Positions 13,006-24,608 are shown, counted from the stretch's first letter. The stretch is 64,000 nt of DNA from Margaritifera margaritifera (GCA_029931535.1 JAQPZY010001448.1:1426001-1490000); one strand, 5' to 3'. Notes: generated by a model not told the origin, from the letters alone. Translations and numbers: made by a program.

Positions 13006-13011
13006 TATATA
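12917..13011. repeat. (GTCT)n-(CT)n-(TA)n compound microsatellite
   Basis: Four GTCT units pass into CT and then TA, a graded compound tract. Confidence 0.97.
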
Positions 13012-13595
13012 AAAGCGTCTGCACTAACGTGTCGAACTAGCTGAACTAATGTGTTAACAATAGTTTCAATAGGGACAATCTAATATGACACAATGATATA
13101 TATAGAGAACTGGAGTCACCATAAAACATTGGTGTTGTGAATCCGTTTACATAATGCGGTATCAAAGTAACTGAAGTCAATATCAATGGAACTCAACTGA
13201 CAAGTAAAAATCCGCGTGCAGGTAATTGATACAAGTCACATTACATTTGAAAAGGCAGGTAAAAATGAATTAAATGCATCGTGCATTAAATTTTTATCTA
13301 AAGGTGTATTATCCTAGCTTTTTACGATATAATTCAAAATAAGAATGGGTATAGACATATACACACCTGTCTGTGCGAGGAAATAAAATTAAATATTCAA
13401 ATTATTTGGTATATGTTTGCAATACCGTATACCGATCTCTTCCCCCCCCCCTCCAAAATATACGACACGTCTTTTCGTGCATATTAACAATATTTGTAAG
13501 ATCCTATCAAATGTTTACATCACTCCAGTTACAAAATGTCCTAGCTATTGTAACTTCATTTTAACAATCATGGATGATTTTCATACCAGGAAGAG
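13012..13595. other. Noncoding, nothing recognised
   Basis: Single-copy sequence with a short C run at 13442-13451. Confidence 0.5.
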
Positions 13596-13809
13596 TACTA
13601 TCTATACTCGCGTATAACTCGCATCCAAATGCAAACAACATAGACCATGATCTACAATCCCATAATGCGATGGCAGATTAGAGTCTATGTTGTTTGTTCT
13701 ACTGATTAGTCCTGACGAACTGCATAGACCCAGATCTGCCGGCGCATTATCCGACGGCAGATATGGGTCTATGCAGTTGGTATCGGGTTATACGCGAGTA
13801 TAGACGGTA
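13596..13809. mobile_element. Twin-hairpin MITE, copy 1
   Basis: A 214-base element with inverted termini: left TACTATCTATACTCGCGTAT, right ATACGCGAGTATAGACGGTA. Inside lie two consecutive hairpins. The first pairs AAACAACATAGAC (left) with GTCTATGTTGTTT (right). The second pairs CTGCATAGACCCAGATCTGC with GCAGATATGGGTCTATGCAG. A second copy at 30384-30604 preserves the same three-palindrome layout. TA at both edges fits a TA target-site duplication, but this is inference. Confidence 0.88.
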
Positions 13810-14600
13810 TTTCAGCACAATTATTAATTCATGCCATTATAGAATTCCCGGAAATAAATTAGCTGAACCTTTAATACTTTATGGTTATAATCATTGAAAA
13901 ACTTCATTGTAAAATAGAGTGCTTTTTGCTTTCAACATTTCCAGATTGTATAATTTCGTCTTCTGGTACATATTGTGAAGACGATTAGACTAGTGAAACC
14001 TCAAAGAACAAGCTTCATTTACAAGTAAATTCTCACGTGCACTAAAAGTACAATTATAGAACTTTCAAATGAGTCTCTGAATGTTGACAGATTGAGGTAA
14101 AAACAAACACTGTATTTTCCTGTTACTGCAAGTCTTACATCCAAAGATGTCCAAGAAATGTAATGCAACTTAAGACGATATCCACAATATCTTAAATAGC
14201 AATGCCTACAATTTTGTTAAGAATGTCCTACATTCTAAGAAAACCTAATGGTTGGTAGCTGACAGGTGCCAGATATGGAACAAGATCTGAATTTTCTTGG
14301 ATGATTAACATAATTTTTCCCATGTGTGTGAACATAATAGGGACGCTTGATCCAAGGAGATTAGATTTGTTTCAGAAACCAGGCTTGCTGAGGCTTTGAC
14401 CCTGTCACTTTCCGGGTGTTTCTGGGCAGGTTTGTTTAACAGTCGTTTGTAGACGGTATTCGACACAAACTGAGACCAGCACTGGCTATGTATCAATCTG
14501 ACTGGTACTTAAAACAATCACTATCTTCTCTCATTAGACACATGATCAATTCTTATTTTAGTTTTACTTATTTTGAAACTAATCAATTTATTTTTTAAAA
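13810..14600. other. Noncoding, nothing recognised
   Basis: Single-copy AT-rich sequence up to the HINE-like element. Confidence 0.5.
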
Positions 14601-15980
14601 CAAGAGTCCCTTGAAGGGACTGGCGCTCTACTGGGCGAAAAGAATGTCCACGAATTCAACATGAGACCATTTCTTCCTTTTAACTGTCAAGTGTTGAAAC
14701 CATCTCTGATATTCTTCAGTGATAACAAGATTTTCAAATTAGCTGCTGTGGTCCACATATTGGATGTCAGATTGGCACCATTTTCATTTAGGAGAAAGTA
14801 GACATTATTAGAAGTCTTTTGGTGAAAACCCAGTGTCATAATGATCCATTTAGGGGGAGTAGTGACATCAAGATTTTTAAGACAGTCGGCGTGGCAGCCA
14901 TATTGGCTATACGACTGGCACCATATTAATTTAAGACTTGGTGAAAAACCCATGTCATAATGATAATCCTTTCAGGGAGAATAGTGACAAGATTCATAAG
15001 ACAGTCGTCGTGGCAGCCATATCGGAGGTACGACTGACACCATTTTCATTAGGACCAACTAGGTATCATGAAAAGTCTATTGGTGAAAACCCCATGTTGA
15101 TATAGACATCCATTTGGAGATGAGGAGAGACAAGAATATTTTTCAATATGTGACTTTCCATTCAGGAGAAGTAGTAGTAACAAGATTCTCAAAATGGCTG
15201 CTGTTGTGGCCATATTGGATGTCAGATTGGCACCATTTTCATTTAAGACCAACTGGACATGATAAGAAGTCTTTTGATGAAAATCCCACGTCAATATAAC
15301 TTTCTGTTCAAGTAGAGTTGTGATAACAAGATTTTTAAGATGACTGCCATGGCGGCCATTTTGGATGTCAGATCGGCACCAATTTTATTCAGGAACAACT
15401 AGAACATCATAAAAAGTCTTTTGGTGAAAATCTCATGCTGATATGACCATCCATGTAGGAGGAGTAGCAATAACAAGATTTTCAAGACGGCCACTGTGGT
15501 GGCCATATTGGACGTCAAATTGATAGCATTTTCATTTAGGACAACTAGACACCATAAGAAGTCTTTTAGTGAAAACCCCATGTTGACCATCCATTCAGGA
15601 GTAGCAATAACAAGATGTTAAAAATGGCCACTCTGGCGGCCATATTGGACATCGAATCGGCACCAGTTTCATCTATAATTAACTAGACATCATAAGAAGT
15701 CTTTTAATGAAACCCCCATGCTGATATGACCATCCGTTCAGGGGGAGTAGCGATAAAAAGATTTTCAAGATGGCCCCTTTGGCGGCCATAATGGATTTCC
15801 GAGCAGCACCATTTTCATTTAGGATCAACTAAACCATGGCTTGAATGTGTGTAAGGTTTCATGGCAATCCTCCAAGTAGTTTAGGAGGAGTAGCGATAAC
15901 GAACTTGTGCTAATGGACAGACGGACGACGGACAGCAGACCATGCCATAAGCTTTTCTGGTCTATGACCAGTAGAGCTAA
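14601..15980 (+). mobile_element. Helentron/HINE-like element, copy 1 (full length)
   Basis: The left end carries palindrome GTCCCTTGAAGGGAC (14606-14620), then GCTCTACTGG (14625-14634). The right end carries the hairpin CTGGTCTATGACCAG (15957-15971), and CCAGTAGAGC (15968-15977) is the exact reverse complement of the left 10-mer. Between them are about eight degenerate units of roughly 120-190 bases sharing AACAAGATTTTCAAGATGGC, GGCCATATTGGA, CACCATTTTCATTTAGGA and AAGAAGTCTTTTGGTGAAAA. No TSD and no coding capacity are seen. Subterminal inverted repeats, a central tandem array and a short 3' hairpin match non-autonomous Helentrons (HINEs); that family assignment is inference. Confidence 0.85.
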
Positions 15981-16583
15981 AAATGATTGAATAAATCAGT
16001 TAGTAATTTTAAGATGTTTTGCAAATAATCATCAATTTATATAAACAAATGGTTGAATAAAACTATCTTATATCGGAAGAACATTGTCTATCGATAAGGA
16101 AATTTTATTTCAATCGAACTAAATCATTCGGATTTTGGGGGTTCCTTCTCTTATAATTTAGTCTGTAATAAAGATCTAAATCGGTTTCCATATCCATGAT
16201 AATTCAATCAATGGACACATCTTTGGGATATACAGCTACGGGTGGAATCTGGTGATAGATGGTAAAATCTGCTGCCTTCTGGTTAATATACGTTTCTTCT
16301 TTGATTGAAAGCATTTCAAGAGGACACTCTCATTCATGTAATCTTTGCTAACAAATATGAACACAATTTATGCTAACACTCCAATTCATGAGTTGTAACG
16401 ATCATATTCACAAGGATGCAAAAATGATTAGTGATCACGAAAATCACAGATACAGCTGTTCGTTCGAAAAGGTGTACTGCTACCTTATTCGAATACTCTA
16501 CGGCTTTCTACGCTTTATACTAGTATGAAGACTGGAATCAAGGTGCTCACTACACTACTAGGGTCACTACAATACTAGGGTCA
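15981..16583 (-). promoter_or_regulatory. Probable 3' UTR/downstream region of the RASSF gene
   Basis: This lies immediately downstream of the minus-strand stop codon. A candidate poly(A) signal, AATAAA on the minus strand (TTTATT at 16104-16109), sits about 475 bases past the stop. A short duplication (ACTACTAGGGTCACTA) occurs at 16553-16585. The UTR end cannot be set without transcript data. Confidence 0.4.
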
Positions 16584-18140
16584 CTATACTAGTGTCTCCA
16601 ACTGGTAAACGGCGGAGTCGTCACTGTGCATGGAACTGAGACCGGTATCTGAATTGGAATCATTTTCTTCAGTTTTGGCGTGAGTATGGAATGGTTTTGG
16701 TGGGATGACTGGGGGCAATGAGTGACCCCATGAAGTAAAATGCACTCTATGATCCATGGAGTCTAAATTTTCCCTGTTGTCTGAATCTGAGTGATCTACA
16801 CTCAGTTCCTCGGAAAAGCTGGATTCGTCCCAGTTATATTTGTCCACAAGTGAATCTGCTTTGAATCTAACTTTAGACTCGCCGGAGCCAATGGCACCAT
16901 TTCGAGGCTGGTCTGACTTTTGCCCTTTGCCCTGTTTTAATATAGGTTTCCTCTCGGGCACGTGCTCGGGACGAGTCCTTTCCTGTACACGTTCTACATT
17001 CCTTGTCCTTTCTGAAGATGGATGCCTATCATCGTAAATTAGTTGCTGGTTTGTTCGACACCCATTAGGATTATGCACTACTTTGTTTTGATTAGGTAAG
17101 GCGGATGTATCATATGAATATGATCGGCTTGCAGGTTTTCCAATGTAATGATACTCATTATTCCAGTTTTCTCCTGCATTATTTTGGATTTGTTCCAAAC
17201 GTTCAACGTCCGACAACTCTTTTTGAAGTTGTTCGAGAAGCTGACTTTTATCCCTGAGCTTGAGTTCATAAAACTGAATCTCTTTCACAATATCCTGACT
17301 TTTGTATTGTTGCATAATATAACTTGACACAACCCTGTTTAATTCCACATGCAATTTTGATAACTCGTTTTCAACACCAACTTTTGAATCCGAATCACCT
17401 TCACTAATTGTTGACTTGCAACATTCTTGAATTATTTTTGCTAATTCCTCAAATTTCAATCGCTCACTTTCAATCTTTTCCTCTACCTGAATTATTTTAT
17501 CACAAAACTCTAAATATATTTCCACATTTTCGACTTCTACATTTGCAAGAATATCATCCAGACCATCCTCATTCATTCCTTCGATGTATGTATTCTGTAC
17601 ATAATTCTGACCATTATGTTTACTCCTACTGAAATGCAACTTGGACTCGTACTTTTCAATCATTTGGTCCGTTTCTGACACCCTTTCGGCCAAATCCTTG
17701 AGGGTCCTTTCCTGAGACAGAATCATTTTCACTAGAGTTTCCATGGATTTCAACCTTTCAGATGTATTCTGACAATAACTATGATGACGATCACGTGACC
17801 GGTGACGACTTTTCCGGTGTCGTCGCCTTGTTAAGGAAAATTCTCCACTATATTCCAATTCGTCAATTCTTCTCAACGATAGTTGAACATTTGCTTGCTC
17901 AGGTCCCCAAGCTCTCCAAACCTTAATAATTTTTGTCCTCCCTTGTAACGGTCTTTCAACTTCTCGCCATTTTTCAAAGATGGCGTACTCCTGGGTTGAC
18001 ACAAAGTCATGTATCCCATCATTGTATAATAATGCATAAACAACATCGTCACATGTCGTCCGTTTCGTTAATCCAGTGACCCATTTCTGGGTTCCACTGA
18101 CCCAAACTGGAATCTCTATTGATCCCGACTGGTCATCCAT
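16584..18140 (-). CDS. N-terminal RASSF protein, RASSF9/RASSF10-like
   Basis: An uninterrupted 518-residue frame. Residues ~8-92 resemble the Ras-association domain of RASSF9/10, with GLTKRTTCDDVV, IFEKWREVERPL and IIKVWRAWGPEQANVQ in the expected order. A basic stretch follows (TRRRHRKSRHRSRDRHH, ~104-120), then predicted coiled coils at ~128-170, ~203-242 and ~256-318. The region ~325-518 is polar and probably disordered. It holds DTGLSSMHS near the end, and the protein finishes in ETLV, fitting a class I PDZ ligand. Length matches the family (human RASSF10 ~507, RASSF9 ~435). Such proteins are cytoplasmic/centrosomal scaffolds whose RA domain may contact Ras-like GTPases; function here is inferred. 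The ATG is the first after an in-frame TAG at 18189-18191, but an acceptor-like AG directly precedes it, so an upstream exon could extend the N-terminus. RASSF9 versus RASSF10 orthology cannot be separated by eye. Confidence 0.93.
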   Translation of the reverse strand: MDDQSGSIEIPVWVSGTQKWVTGLTKRTTCDDVVYALLYNDGIHDFVSTQEYAIFEKWREVERPLQGRTKIIKVWRAWGPEQANVQLSLRRIDELEYSGEFSLTRRRHRKSRHRSRDRHHSYCQNTSERLKSMETLVKMILSQERTLKDLAERVSETDQMIEKYESKLHFSRSKHNGQNYVQNTYIEGMNEDGLDDILANVEVENVEIYLEFCDKIIQVEEKIESERLKFEELAKIIQECCKSTISEGDSDSKVGVENELSKLHVELNRVVSSYIMQQYKSQDIVKEIQFYELKLRDKSQLLEQLQKELSDVERLEQIQNNAGENWNNEYHYIGKPASRSYSYDTSALPNQNKVVHNPNGCRTNQQLIYDDRHPSSERTRNVERVQERTRPEHVPERKPILKQGKGQKSDQPRNGAIGSGESKVRFKADSLVDKYNWDESSFSEELSVDHSDSDNRENLDSMDHRVHFTSWGHSLPPVIPPKPFHTHAKTEENDSNSDTGLSSMHSDDSAVYQLETLV

Positions 18141-18165
18141 CTGAAAGTAGACGCCAGAGGAAAAT
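18141..18165 (-). promoter_or_regulatory. Candidate 3' splice site at the RASSF start codon
   Basis: On the minus strand a pyrimidine-rich run (TTATTTTCCTCTGGCGTCTA) ends in CTTTCAG directly before the ATG. This is a plausible acceptor with a phase-0 junction. It would place the whole recognised coding region in one terminal exon, with any 5' exon upstream (above 18165). No partner donor is assigned. Confidence 0.5.
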
Positions 18166-19308
18166 AAGTACTGAAATTCGAGACAATTCTAAATCCAAAC
18201 CATAGGCAGGCTTACTTTCATAAAAAGTGTACATTGCTTGAAATACTTTGCTTGCACAAGCTTAACTTTTCTAAAATCTAGTTTAAGATGAGAACAATAT
18301 ATCGCTGATTATCTAATCAACAAAAGGTAAAATATGTATACCTATATAAAATATGCATACCTATATAAACCAACATACCAACAAAACCAATAAAATATAG
18401 AATATATATTCTTAAATCTAGCGACTTATTCCTCCCGACACTTTTTCTTTAGTACTCTAAACCGTGATACGTGATGAGAATTGCTAAGTTTACCGCCGTG
18501 GTTATGAGTGGCGCAGCTCTCGTTTCCACACCGCATAAAGTCTTCGAATTACCTTTGAAACATGTACAATAAAAATGTGCAAAATGAAACTTCGAACCTA
18601 TCATGTCGGAGCTTAAATTTCCGTCCTCAAAAGCTCTAGTAAACGTCAAGTCAGTGAAGTCATACATAAATTTCTGCATCATAAGACTTGATATTCGATT
18701 CTCTAAATCCGGTTACATTAAGACGCTATGAGAATATCAGAAACGGATATCTAAAGAGCGACAGCATGGAACGTGTATGAACTAGACGGGGACAATATTT
18801 TTATATAATCAGCAAAACAAAAGATGATAACGATTGACGACGAGATACACTACTAACTTTCATTATGAATACAAGAGACATGAATGATACAAACCAAAGA
18901 GCATATACGAACAAGAAAATAACAGTTATTGTATGATGGAAGGAAAGAAAGATAAGGACGATGTACTTTATTTGTTACTGACACTTTGAAGATACTTCTA
19001 TTGTTGATGCAGTAATTCAAATGTATTGTTGAGCATCGATCCGGAAAGCCTTTAACCTGCTTACTTTGGTAGACATATGGTTGCTGGTACTACTTTATGG
19101 AAACATACATAAAACGGTGTATTGAATACAATTATAAACGAGTATACAAGTTTCACGTCAGTGAACATGAATGAAATTTACTGTTACGAAGATTAATAAC
19201 ATGTCCATTAGTTTGTTTACAGTTGCGCTTTTACGAAGCAATTTAACTGATCAACATTGCATGAACAGATTTGTGTGAAGACCTCACGCATTTCAATTTA
19301 ATCTTTGC
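18166..19308. other. Upstream region of the RASSF gene, noncoding
   Basis: AT-rich sequence that probably contains an intron or promoter of the minus-strand gene. I could not locate a first exon, TATA box or start site with confidence. Confidence 0.45.
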
Positions 19309-19496
<188 letters not shown>

Positions 19497-19583
19497 TATA
19501 CTTATCTACAACACGAAGATTGGCCTTACGGACTTGACATTGCACTAGTTGCGACGTGTGTGTGTGTGTGTGTTTGTGTGTGT

Positions 19584-21246
19584 GAATCAAAAATTGCACA
19601 TTACTTACAAAATTTAAGGCAGAATACGACCTCGTACTCAGTATTTATTTATGTATGAGTACAATCACTATTAAAGTCAATATATTTAAGCAATATCTGC
19701 GAAAAATGCGAATAAAGCTAGTACCATATTAATCGATGTCGGAATCCTATATACCTATGTGTGAAACTAGTTCCAAGAAATCGGCTGAACCACTCAAGAT
19801 CAGAGACCAATCATACATCCAAGCAAATACTTCACTAACTGATAAGCAGTGAATACCGGCAGTGCACATCAGTACAAGCAGTGAATAATGGCAGAGCACA
19901 TCGGCAGAAGAAAACGAACAGATGAAGAATCGTTAGTTTTTGCCTAGCAGATCTCAATTTCTGACAATTAACAGTCCTTGGACTAGAGCACTTTATTTAC
20001 TCTAGAATTCATCCGAAGGTTTGGTACAGGTAAGGCATGAGTCATCAGCAAAACTAACGCAGAACGTAATTTACACAGAAACAGGTTCCCAGAATCGTTA
20101 ACTGCTCCAATCAAAGATGGGTGCTCTCATGCCGTACAGTCATTTAAGTTTGACACAGTGATGTTACTAAACGCATTATTTATTTGCAAAATTGATCTCC
20201 GTATCCTCACCGGAACTGTTGTATTCCTACCATTGTTATGGATAAGATCTCAACAGTACAGGGTGATTACCGCTGTGTCAATGTTTTGTTTCCATTCATT
20301 CAGCTCAATCGCAGGAGCAAACCTTTGGACCTGATTAACATGTTTACCCAGTTACGGGATCGGGCTCGCGATTGGCTTTTAGACCCCTCACCCGGTTAAA
20401 TCAGTTATCGGCGTTCACAAAACAACAATGTCGCCTAAATTGATTCTGCTGTGCTTGACCGCCAGGTCAAAAGCACTATAGATCTTTTTCGTTATGCTGA
20501 TCGGTTTGATTAAGATGGAAGATACAGAATCAAAACAACTAATGTACATCAACCAATGAGCCTTTGTTAAAGCTTATGAACGGTTCTTTTCTACTGGACA
20601 ACGTCAAACTCCAGATGACTCACACTACCATCCTAGTTATGCAGGGCATGTTTTTACGATCCTTTCAACAGTCGGACATGGAGGAACTGCATTTATCTTA
20701 TTTAGAAAAAGAAAAGATTACTGATTTGATTCGAATAATAAATAAGGGGTATAATTATGATTAAACAAACATGTTTCTTATTATTACCTACAATCAGGAT
20801 CATTTACTTATCAAATGCTTTGATATTTATCCGATGAGGTTTAATTTAGGCTTCACATACCAATTAAGACTGCCCCCTCCACCTGGAGTTCTATATCTAT
20901 GATCTCATGTAAAAACAGATGCATTTAAACACATTATTGCAATAAATATCTTACTGAATGCTAAAGAATGGAAGACCCCTTTGCCGCGGAAAAGCCATCC
21001 AAATCTGCTGCAATGAAAGTGCATAGTATCACATATACGGTAATCGTTCCTTCAACAAGCATCAATATCCACAGTTAGTAAAAGTGCACTTGGAGAACAA
21101 AAGAAGGATATGAATACGTACATTAAGTTAACATATGTTCAAGATAAAGGGATTGGCCAGGAAGTACAAAATCGTTTTTTTGTCTCCACAGTGAATGAAG
21201 TGGAAAAAATAAATTTCCCGTACTATATATAATGTTCCGAAATAAA
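19584..21246. other. Noncoding; possible regulatory sequence
   Basis: Single-copy DNA upstream of the RASSF gene. The stretch 20270-20560 is less AT-biased than its surroundings and lacks simple repeats, making it a candidate conserved noncoding element. No gene-like frame is present. Confidence 0.4.
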
Positions 21247-21388
21247 ATGTCTTCCGCATCTGTTATGGAAATAGCATGTCTTCCGCATATGTTGTGGAAA
21301 TAACACGTCTTGCACATCTGTTATCGAAATAGCATGTCTTTTGATCTGTTATGGAAATAACACGCCTTGCGCATCTGCTACGAAAATT
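21247..21388. repeat. 29-bp tandem repeat, five units
   Basis: Units start at about 21247, 21276, 21305, 21334 and 21362 and share GTCTT.C.CATCTGTTATGGAA followed by ATA.CA. Confidence 0.92.
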
Positions 21389-21498
21389 AATCATAGAATT
21401 CCATAAAACCTGCATATTGCATAATTTAATAACAGTAGCGAATACAATTCAACTGTATTAAAGTGTTATGTATTTTTTTAAATTTTAGATTTTTAGAA

Positions 21499-21676
21499 TT
21501 TAACTTTTAATCGCCACCTTAAGGCCAGTATTGTGCTGACGTGCTATTAAACTATAATACATACATACATACATACATACATACATACATACATACATAC
21601 ATACATACATACATACATAAATACATACATACATACATACATACATACATACATACATACATACATACATACATAC
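21499..21676 (-). repeat. (CATA)n-linked repeat core, copy 1
   Basis: A ~55-base core (21499-21553) containing GCCAGTATTGTGCTGACGTG abuts (CATA)n at 21558-21676. In reverse complement this matches the core at 22921-22975 and 54823-54876, which also abut (TATG)n tracts. Confidence 0.82.
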
Positions 21677-21936
21677 TCAACTAAATTACTTAGGACGATT
21701 CATTAGATATGCTAGAGTAACCTTGAGAGATTACAGAGATAAAGAAATTTGATCCATAAATGATTGTATCGCATCGCTGTCAAAGCACATACGTCACTTT
21801 TGTACTATTTCCTTCTTAAGTCCTCGGTAATACTGATAATGTGTTGCTCATATGTAATTGAGAGGTATGTCGTAGGTCATAGAACAAACTTCATCTTAAA
21901 AAGCATCAACTTGGGCTCTCTGAATCAGATTTGAAC

Positions 21937-21938
<2 letters not shown>

Positions 21939-22018
<80 letters not shown>
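21939..22018. repeat. (TA)n microsatellite
   Basis: About 37 TA units with a short CACACA end. Confidence 0.98.
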
Positions 22019-22020
<2 letters not shown>

Positions 22021-22668
22021 AAGTCTGAGTTCCCAGGTTAGATTGAATACATTGTTGTAGACCAGACACCTTAAACTTGTCGACGAACCTTACCCCCCAC
22101 TCCCCCACCCCTCTTACACACACCTAAGGTAAAAATGGCACTCGTGGCTAAAGAGAATTAAGGTTTCAGAGTGTGTATAGATGAGGTATTTTTTTTACAC
22201 GAATCATCATTCTCAATGTAATTAAACAATTACATTTGAAGATATACATCTTGACATTCATATCCAAATATACCCATGGAACAGAAATATACATTTATAA
22301 TATAATGTCATGTTAATTACATTAAAGTTTGTTCATTTTTTTGCAGAGGCCATGGGGCACTTTTTGACATGAATTTCAACAAATGTAATCTCTTGTGTGC
22401 CAGGTGCGTGTTCTACATCTCCAAAATGAAGGCATGAGATTCTGTTGTTCTATCCACCACAGAATACTGAACACTACTAGTGAACCATCGCAAAAAGTAT
22501 ACCCCCCCCCAAAAAAAAAAAAAAATATTAATTACACAAAGATGATAATTTACTAAGTAAATATATACATCAATCTGGGAAATGTTGAATGTTGAACCAA
22601 TTACTAAAAGATTTCTTAAAGAAAACTTTTCCCTTACTGAGTTAATAGAGATTTTACTAAAGGTTTAT
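22019..22668. other. Noncoding, nothing recognised
   Basis: Single-copy sequence with an adjacent C9 and A-rich run at about 22502-22525. Confidence 0.5.
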
Positions 22669-22985
22669 GAATGACTGTATGTATGTATGTATGTATGTAT
22701 GTATGTATGTATGTATGTATGTATGACTGTATGTATGACTATGTATGACTGTATGTATGACTGTATGTATGTATGTATGTATGTATGTATGTATGTATGA
22801 CTGTATGTATGACTCTTTGTATGTATGACTGTATGTATGACTATGTATGACTGTATGTATGACTGTATACATGTATGACTGTATGTATGTATGTATGCGT
22901 GTGTGTGTGTATATATATATAGGTTTAACAATACGTCAGCACAATACTGGCTAAATGGTGCCGATTTAGATGGTAAGTTCTATAA
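22669..22985 (+). repeat. (TATG)n array with repeat core, copy 2
   Basis: A (TATG)n array interspersed with TGAC variants (22669-22896) passes through GT and TA tracts into a core beginning GGTTTAACAATACGTCAGCA at 22921. This core is the plus-strand counterpart of 21499-21553 and is related to 54823-54876. Confidence 0.85.
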
Positions 22986-23138
22986 ATTTAAAGGCAAAGA
23001 ATTGCAAAAACAAAACATTAGAAACATGAAGCCTTCCAAATAAACATAAACAAAAAGAACTACAAGATAAACGATAGAAGGTAGAGATATACACATTTTG
23101 TAAAAGGTATATACAAGAAAATATAAAGATAAAAGACA

Positions 23139-24608
23139 ATAGTCCCTCGAAAGGACTGACGCTCTCCTGGGTGAAAAGAATTTCCAGGAATTCAAAACAA
23201 GACCATTTCTTCCTTTTAAGCGCAGAGTGTTGAAACCATACTTGATATTCTTCAGTGATAACAAAGATTTTCAAATTAGTTGCTGTGGTGGACATATTGG
23301 ACATCAGATTGAAACCATTTTCATGTAGGAAAAAGTAACATTATTAGAAGTCTATTGGTGAAAACCCCATGTCACAATGATCATCCATTCAAGAGGAGAA
23401 GTGACAACAAGATTTTCGAGACTGCCATCGTGGCAGCCATATTGGATATACAACTGTCACCATTTTCATTTAGGACCAACTATGTATCATAAGAAGTCTG
23501 TTGGTGAAAATCCCATGTTGATATAGCCATCCATTTGGGAGGAGTAGAGATAACAATATTTTCAAGATAGCCACCATGGTGGCCATGTTGAGAATTAGTC
23601 ATTTTCATTTTGAACCAACTGTAAAAACTCTTCTGATGAAAACCACAAAAAGACTTTCTATTTAAGAGAAGTAGCGAAAACAAGATTTTCAAGATGGCCA
23701 CGTATTGGACATCAGATTAGCACCATTTTAGTTTAGGATCACCAAAACATTAAAAGACATTTTTTATTGAAAACCCCACGCTATGACCATTCATTCAGGA
23801 GAAGTAGTGATAACAAGATTTTCAAGTTGGCCGCTGTGACAGCCATATTAGACATCAGATCAGCAACGTTTTCATTTAGGACTACCTAGACATCATAAGA
23901 AGTCTTTTGGTGAAAACAACATGTCAATATGATGACTTTTTATTCAGGATAAATAGTGACAGTAAGAGTTTCAAGATGGCTGCCATGTTGGACGTCAGAT
24001 CCGCACCGTTTTTGTTTAGGACTAACTATACATCCTAAGAAGTCTTTAAGTGAAAACCCCATGTTGGTTTGATAATCCAATCAGGAGGAGTAGTGATAAC
24101 AAGATTTTCAATATGGCGGCCACATTGGACGTCAGGTCGGCACCATTTTCATTTAGGACCAACTACACATCATAAGAAGTCTTTTAGTGAAAGTCTCATG
24201 TTGATATGACCATCCATTCAGGAGGAGTAGCGATAACAATAACAAGATTTTCAAGATGACTTATGTGGCGGCCATATTGGACATCACATCGGCACCATTT
24301 TCAGCTAGGTCCAATTAGACATTATACGAAGTCTTGTAGTGAAAACCCCATGTTGATACGACCATCCGTTCAGGAGGAGTAGTGATAATAAGATTTTCAT
24401 GATGTCCACTGTGGCAGCCATAATTGATGTCCGAGCAGCACCATTTTCATTTTAGTACCATATAGACTGTAGTATAAATGAGTGTTTAAAGTTTCATGGC
24501 AATCCTCCAGGTAGTTTAGGAGGAGCAGCGATTAATAACTTGTGTTAACGGATGGGCGGACGACAGACCATCCCATAAGCTCGTCTGGTCTATGACCAGT
24601 AAAGCTAT
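23139..24608 (+). mobile_element. Helentron/HINE-like element, copy 2 (full length)
   Basis: Same architecture as 14601-15980 and in the same orientation. The left palindrome is slightly decayed (AGTCCCTCGAAAGGACT, from 23141) and is followed by GCTCTCCTGG (23161-23170). The right hairpin CTGGTCTATGACCAG (24585-24599) is intact and is followed by TAAAGCTAT. About nine internal units of ~140-150 bases share AACAAGATTTTCAAGATGGC and CACCATTTTCATTTAGGA. A GACGG-rich segment precedes the 3' hairpin, as in copy 1. There is no coding capacity. Confidence 0.85.

Noticed and set aside
14687..15590. Several minus-strand frames within the HINE-like element
   Set aside because: They are translations of its degenerate ~150-bp repeats, interrupted by stops, and bear no resemblance to Rep or helicase motifs.
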